The notes below the pieces were generated by a model. It saw nothing but the letters and a program-made list of their open reading frames with translations. It was not told the DNA's origin and ran no database searches. The position numbers and the translations under genes were made by a program. Shown here piece by piece: positions 60,202 to 64,000 of a stretch of DNA of 64,000 nt. The stretch lies in NCBI RefSeq assembly GCF_001676055.1, contig NZ_LZEX01000003.1, positions 1 to 64,000 on the forward strand, in the 5' to 3' direction. Origin of the DNA: Morganella psychrotolerans. GTDB lineage: Bacteria > Pseudomonadota > Gammaproteobacteria > Enterobacterales > Enterobacteriaceae. Position 1 is the first letter of the stretch. Every line of letters starts with the position of its first letter.

Positions 60202-61638
60202 ATGGTAACACGTAATACCCAAATGAAAGGATTTAAACGGACAGTCTTAGCATTATCCGTTGCCTTGTCCGGCCTGTTTACGCCGCCCGTCAACGCTGCC
60301 GATATCAGTTCTCAACTGGACAGTATGTTCGGGTCGATGTCGAACAATACCAGCGCCGGTGACTATCACAGCATTACTCGGGATGGCTACACAGGTGGTG
60401 GTTTTGTACTGCGCAACAAACTGCGTACACTCACTCCTGTGGCGATTGACCTCCCTTCTGCTTCTGGTGGCTGCGGTGGTATCGACCTCTTCGGTGGTTC
60501 GTTCTCGTTTATTAACGCCGAGCAATTTGTCCAGATGCTGCGCAACATTGCAGCCAACGCTGCGGGCCTGGCCTTCCAGTTGGCCCTAAACGCGATGGAT
60601 GCCGTGCTGGATAATGCTATTTCAAAAATGCAGGGTGTGATTCAGCAGATGAACGATCTGACCGTTAACTCTTGCCAGCTAGCGAAAGGTTTGCTGGTCG
60701 ATACTGCCTCTGCCTTCGGTGAAAATGCCAAAGCGTCTGTTTCTTCTCAACTGTCTTCTGATGGTGTGGTCGATCAGTTTAAAGCTATGTGGGGTAACGC
60801 AGGAGGCGGACAAGCGCCTGAAATAAAAAAGCAGGAAGCCGGTCAGCGTAAACCCTGTGGCGATTACGGTAACTTGATGTGGTGCTTGCTGCAAAACGGT
60901 CAGTTCTCATCTCAATTCGAAGGCTCTGAGCAACAGCAAAAAGAACTTGTTATGTCATTGACGGGCACCATCATCATCGGCCAAGGTCTCGGTACTGATA
61001 AAGATGGATCGGTCAAAAAGTCGGTAGTCCGTTTGGCACCTTTGACATCCTCTACTGTGCTCGATGCCATCATCCAGGGGGATCCTGAATTTCAGATGTG
61101 GAGTTGCGTCGGTCAGACTGAAACCTGTGAGGGTCCTGCAATGCAAGTTGTAGGACTGAACGGGGTTGCAAACACCATCACTAAGTTCTTTGTTCATGAA
61201 GGCTACTTGGTATCAGCTAATGAAGGTGGTGCAGTCAGTGATGAGCGCCTTCGTCAGGCGGTGTATTACAACGTTGGGGGTGCTGCAAACAAAGCAACAA
61301 CCTTGGCCCGTCGTGATCTAAATGCCAGCTATTCCTATATTCGCGACGTTTCCCCCGTACTTTCCTATTCGGCTGCATATCAATACCTTAGTGATTTACT
61401 GACTGCCGCTGCGACAGGTGCGCGGTACGCTCAATCAAACGATAGTTCTGCGTCAACCTATTACGAAGAAGTCCTGAAGTTGATTGAGGATGCACGCAAG
61501 AATCTTGATATCTCATACGCCACTCAAGCCACTAAGTATGGCGGTGAAGTCAAGATCCAAGAGTTCTTCCAACACTACATGCAATCATTGCCTTTAACCG
61601 AGTTCCAAGGTGAAGGCTCGGTAGACGGCTCTCTTTAA
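60202..61638 (+). CDS. traH: TraH, pilus assembly protein
   Basis: GGGGGTAAG before the ATG at 60202 sets the start; a frame extending upstream overlaps traF. The signal peptide ends near VNA (about 32). Conserved TraH features are GGGFVLRNKLRTLTPVAI, SGGCGGIDLFGGSFSFINAEQFVQMLRNIA, and the helical region up to NSCQLAKGL. At 478 residues it is normal. A periplasmic or outer-membrane assembly factor acting with TraF and TraG. Confidence 0.95.
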   Translation: MVTRNTQMKGFKRTVLALSVALSGLFTPPVNAADISSQLDSMFGSMSNNTSAGDYHSITRDGYTGGGFVLRNKLRTLTPVAIDLPSASGGCGGIDLFGGSFSFINAEQFVQMLRNIAANAAGLAFQLALNAMDAVLDNAISKMQGVIQQMNDLTVNSCQLAKGLLVDTASAFGENAKASVSSQLSSDGVVDQFKAMWGNAGGGQAPEIKKQEAGQRKPCGDYGNLMWCLLQNGQFSSQFEGSEQQQKELVMSLTGTIIIGQGLGTDKDGSVKKSVVRLAPLTSSTVLDAIIQGDPEFQMWSCVGQTETCEGPAMQVVGLNGVANTITKFFVHEGYLVSANEGGAVSDERLRQAVYYNVGGAANKATTLARRDLNASYSYIRDVSPVLSYSAAYQYLSDLLTAAATGARYAQSNDSSASTYYEEVLKLIEDARKNLDISYATQATKYGGEVKIQEFFQHYMQSLPLTEFQGEGSVDGSL

Positions 61639-61652
61639 GGGGATTTGTTCAA

Positions 61653-64000
61653 ATGACTGAATGGAACATCTATACCGTCGGTGACATTGAATTCATGTAT
61701 AACGTATTCAATGCCGTGGCGATGCTCATGAATAGTGGGATGTTTTCAGACCTCTTTCGCATCGGCGCATTGCTGGGTGTGATAGGGATCGTGATTTCTT
61801 CTGCCATTTCAGCGGGCAAAACAATTTCATTCCAGAACATGGCGGTTTGCATCGTCATGTACATGGTCTTTTTCCAAGTGTCAGCCAGGGTGAATATCGA
61901 AGATGTCACCTCAGGCCGATTCCGTGCTGTCGATAACGTCCCTGCGGGTCTTGCGGCTTCTGCATCGATTATCTCGACTGTGGGTTACTCCATCACGGAG
62001 AAAATGGAGCAGGCATTCTCCACGCCCTCCATGACGGAGTATGGTGCGTTGGATCCGCTGGTGGCATTATCAACTTATTACGATGCCATGAAAAACCCGA
62101 TGCGTTGGTTTCTGGCAAATGAAAGGCCAACTGTTGATTTTGCCCGAAGTGTTCAAAACTACATGAAAACCTGCGTGATGAATGACATAGCGCGTGGTGC
62201 CAAAACCTACTCCACGTTGTATCGGGGAACGGCAGGCGTGCAAGGATTGCGTTCAGGCGATGCCTTCCAGCGCGTGGTTCTATTTGACGGTAACATGGTG
62301 GGTTGGGATTCGAGTTCTCCGGACATGAAGGACAGTTCATCTCAGTACACTTGCGCTGAAGCTTATGACAAACTGTTCCTGATGCACGGTTCCGCATCTA
62401 AAATGCTCACTGCGGCATTTGACCGATCTTACAAAGCACTGGGTCGGGGTTGTGAGTCAGGCAGAGGCTGTTCGCAAAACGCTAAAATTAATGAAGTCAT
62501 GAACTTCTATAATATTAGTGGTACGACAATGCGCGATTTTCAGATGACGATGATCATGTATCCCTACTTGCGTGATGTGCCTAAGTACGGTCACGAAGCT
62601 GCATTCCGTGGAGCGGCAGCGGTAACACGTACTCAGACACAAACCCAACAGGCGTTTCAATGGGCATCCTCAGGGGCATCCTTCCTATCATGGATGACGG
62701 CATTCATGCCTATCTTCCAAGGTTTGATCTACGCACTTACTCCCTTCATGGCTTTCCTCTTTGGATTAGGTATTATGGGGATCCGGTTGGTCATGAAGTA
62801 TTTCTTGGTCATCATCTGGACACAAACCTGGATGCCGCTCGCTGCGATCGTTAACATGTATGTATTGGTTCACACCCAAACAAATATGTCCGCGATTTTC
62901 AGTATGCCTGCGGATCAAGTGTCATTCGATAAACTGTACATTCTGTTATATGAAACGCAAAAGAGTATCGGTCTGGCCGGTAACTTATACGCGATGATCC
63001 CTGCATTAGGTGGCTTCATCGTTTGGGGTAGTTCGGTTGCCTTTAACTCGTTAGCGAATTCTGCGGCAGCACCACACGCAGCGGACACCAAGCAAATGGC
63101 ACCAGATGCATCGAATGCACCTGCAATTAGCAACCGCTCAGCGGATGTTAACTACGACCGCGCAAATGGTACTGTTTTGGGTGGCGCACAATCCGCTCTA
63201 CCTAAATATGATATGAAGCAGTCTGCTTCAACTAACCTTTCCAGTGCGAAGCAGAACATGGAATCTGCCTCTGTAGAAAGATCCGCATCAGAGAGTAAAA
63301 TGTTCCAAGAAGTGGCTTCGAATATGAAGAATGGAACCCAGTCACAACAAAGCCAAGATGCTTTGCAAGCCTCACTGGGCTCTCTAAGCTCATCTCAACG
63401 CTCATTTGTTCAAGACGTTGCTTCACGAAACGGAATGTCCGAGACTGAAGCGTTAACGGCTTTGAATATGGGCTCAGTGCAAGGTACTGCTCAGGCTAAA
63501 GCAGGTTTGGAGTTCGCAGGGTCTGGAGCTTCCGTTTCAGGGTCTGCGTCTTTGCAACGAAATGAGTCGGCCACAAAAGGTAAAACCCACACGGCGGATG
63601 GAAGTTATTCAAGCAGTGATAGTGCTTCAAACGCTGATGCTATGAGCGCTCAACTTAGTCAGATCAAGTCTCAGTCGTCAATGGCTTATTACAGCAGTAT
63701 GCAAGCCTCAGGACAAAGTACTTCTGCTACTCAGCAGTACGGAGAGGCTTATAAAAAGCAAGAGTCAGCACAAAAATCCTATTCTGAGGCACAACAGTAT
63801 TCGATGAGTTCCTCAATGGGGCAGAATATGACTGCCTCACAGATCTCCCAGGCTATTGGTGGTAATCAAGCGGCACAGTCTACATTGACTCAGGTGTTAG
63901 CTGGTCGTGAGGATTTATCGCAGCGTATCAATGACGATACCGCTCGCCTTTCCTCTCTCGGGATGACTCAGGAAGATGCGCATACCTTCGCGCAATTCAA
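61653..64000 (+). CDS. traG: TraG, mating-pair stabilisation protein, cut by window end
   Basis: An inner-membrane protein needed for pilus assembly and mating-pair stability. AAGGGGA precedes the ATG at 61653. The N-terminal TraG_N domain has membrane helices at about 30-55, 60-75 and 345-410, and a hydrophilic Cys-containing loop. From about residue 470 a long Ser/Gln/Ala-rich periplasmic part follows. At least 782 residues are in the window; relatives have 900-1200. The 3' end is outside. Confidence 0.9.
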   Translation, partial: MTEWNIYTVGDIEFMYNVFNAVAMLMNSGMFSDLFRIGALLGVIGIVISSAISAGKTISFQNMAVCIVMYMVFFQVSARVNIEDVTSGRFRAVDNVPAGLAASASIISTVGYSITEKMEQAFSTPSMTEYGALDPLVALSTYYDAMKNPMRWFLANERPTVDFARSVQNYMKTCVMNDIARGAKTYSTLYRGTAGVQGLRSGDAFQRVVLFDGNMVGWDSSSPDMKDSSSQYTCAEAYDKLFLMHGSASKMLTAAFDRSYKALGRGCESGRGCSQNAKINEVMNFYNISGTTMRDFQMTMIMYPYLRDVPKYGHEAAFRGAAAVTRTQTQTQQAFQWASSGASFLSWMTAFMPIFQGLIYALTPFMAFLFGLGIMGIRLVMKYFLVIIWTQTWMPLAAIVNMYVLVHTQTNMSAIFSMPADQVSFDKLYILLYETQKSIGLAGNLYAMIPALGGFIVWGSSVAFNSLANSAAAPHAADTKQMAPDASNAPAISNRSADVNYDRANGTVLGGAQSALPKYDMKQSASTNLSSAKQNMESASVERSASESKMFQEVASNMKNGTQSQQSQDALQASLGSLSSSQRSFVQDVASRNGMSETEALTALNMGSVQGTAQAKAGLEFAGSGASVSGSASLQRNESATKGKTHTADGSYSSSDSASNADAMSAQLSQIKSQSSMAYYSSMQASGQSTSATQQYGEAYKKQESAQKSYSEAQQYSMSSSMGQNMTASQISQAIGGNQAAQSTLTQVLAGREDLSQRINDDTARLSSLGMTQEDAHTFAQF

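Overview
This window looks like the backbone of a large conjugative plasmid or integrative conjugative element from a gammaproteobacterium, most likely in or near the Enterobacterales. The main evidence is an F-type type IV secretion set with a MOB-H relaxase (traI), traD, a DUF4400-like protein, traL, traE, traK, traB, traV, dsbC, traC, trhF, a TrbC-TraW fusion, traU, and a distant traF-traH-traG block. Between the traU and traF blocks lies a recombination/AAA+ module (ssb, RecT/Bet, YqaJ exonuclease, CobS-like ATPase, DUF3150-like protein, CobT-like VWA protein). This gene set and order resemble the IncA/C and SXT/R391 families, but the layout differs: the pilin gene sits about 17 kb upstream of traV, traN is absent from the window, and many genes are unfamiliar. 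Family names come from motif reading, not from database searches.

Layout. 1-1.4 kb: an IS3-family element inserted into an EamA-type transporter gene, leaving a 3' remnant. 1.4-5.5 kb: unknown genes around an AT-rich, TGCA-rich spacer, including a Zn-cluster/transglutaminase-like protein and a protein built of three Myb/SANT-like repeats. 5.5-9.3 kb: small proteins and a minus-strand operon of two TelA-like proteins and a membrane protein. 9.4-17.6 kb: a plus-strand series with signal peptidase I (lepB), a lipoprotein, a membrane Mrr-type nuclease, a VirB9/TraK-like anchored protein, a PLD-family nuclease (minus strand) and the traA pilin. 17.6-23.2 kb: LysR regulator, DUF1294 protein, UvrD-like helicase, and DsbA-like and lipoprotein genes. 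23.4-41.2 kb: the main transfer operons. 41.4-43.0 kb: an AT-rich two-gene insert, possibly anti-phage. 43.1-43.8 kb: a possible DUF1845/AcaB-like regulator. 44.3-57.6 kb: the recombination/AAA+ region, with T-rich codons, a hairpin terminator after most genes, a repeated AT-rich pre-SD motif and two copies of a structured non-coding element. 58.8-64 kb: small HTH protein, traF, traH and the start of traG.

How the genes fit together. TraI would nick and lead the transferred strand, and TraD would couple it to the channel. TraL/E/K/B/V/C/W/U/F/H/G, pilin TraA and peptidases LepB/TrhF would build the pilus and pore, helped by four thioredoxin-fold proteins. Ssb, Bet and Exo would recombine incoming or damaged DNA. 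A GGCCTTTTCG-type box recurs upstream of several of these units and suggests one shared activator, whose gene is not visible here.

Main novelty candidates: (1) a duplicated structured RNA element with compensatory stem changes at 45.62-45.87 and 49.57-49.80 kb; (2) a TAAATCTATTAA motif just before the Shine-Dalgarno of ten genes; (3) the recurring activator-like box; (4) the traU-adjacent two-gene insert; (5) single-base frameshifts in traK and traV.
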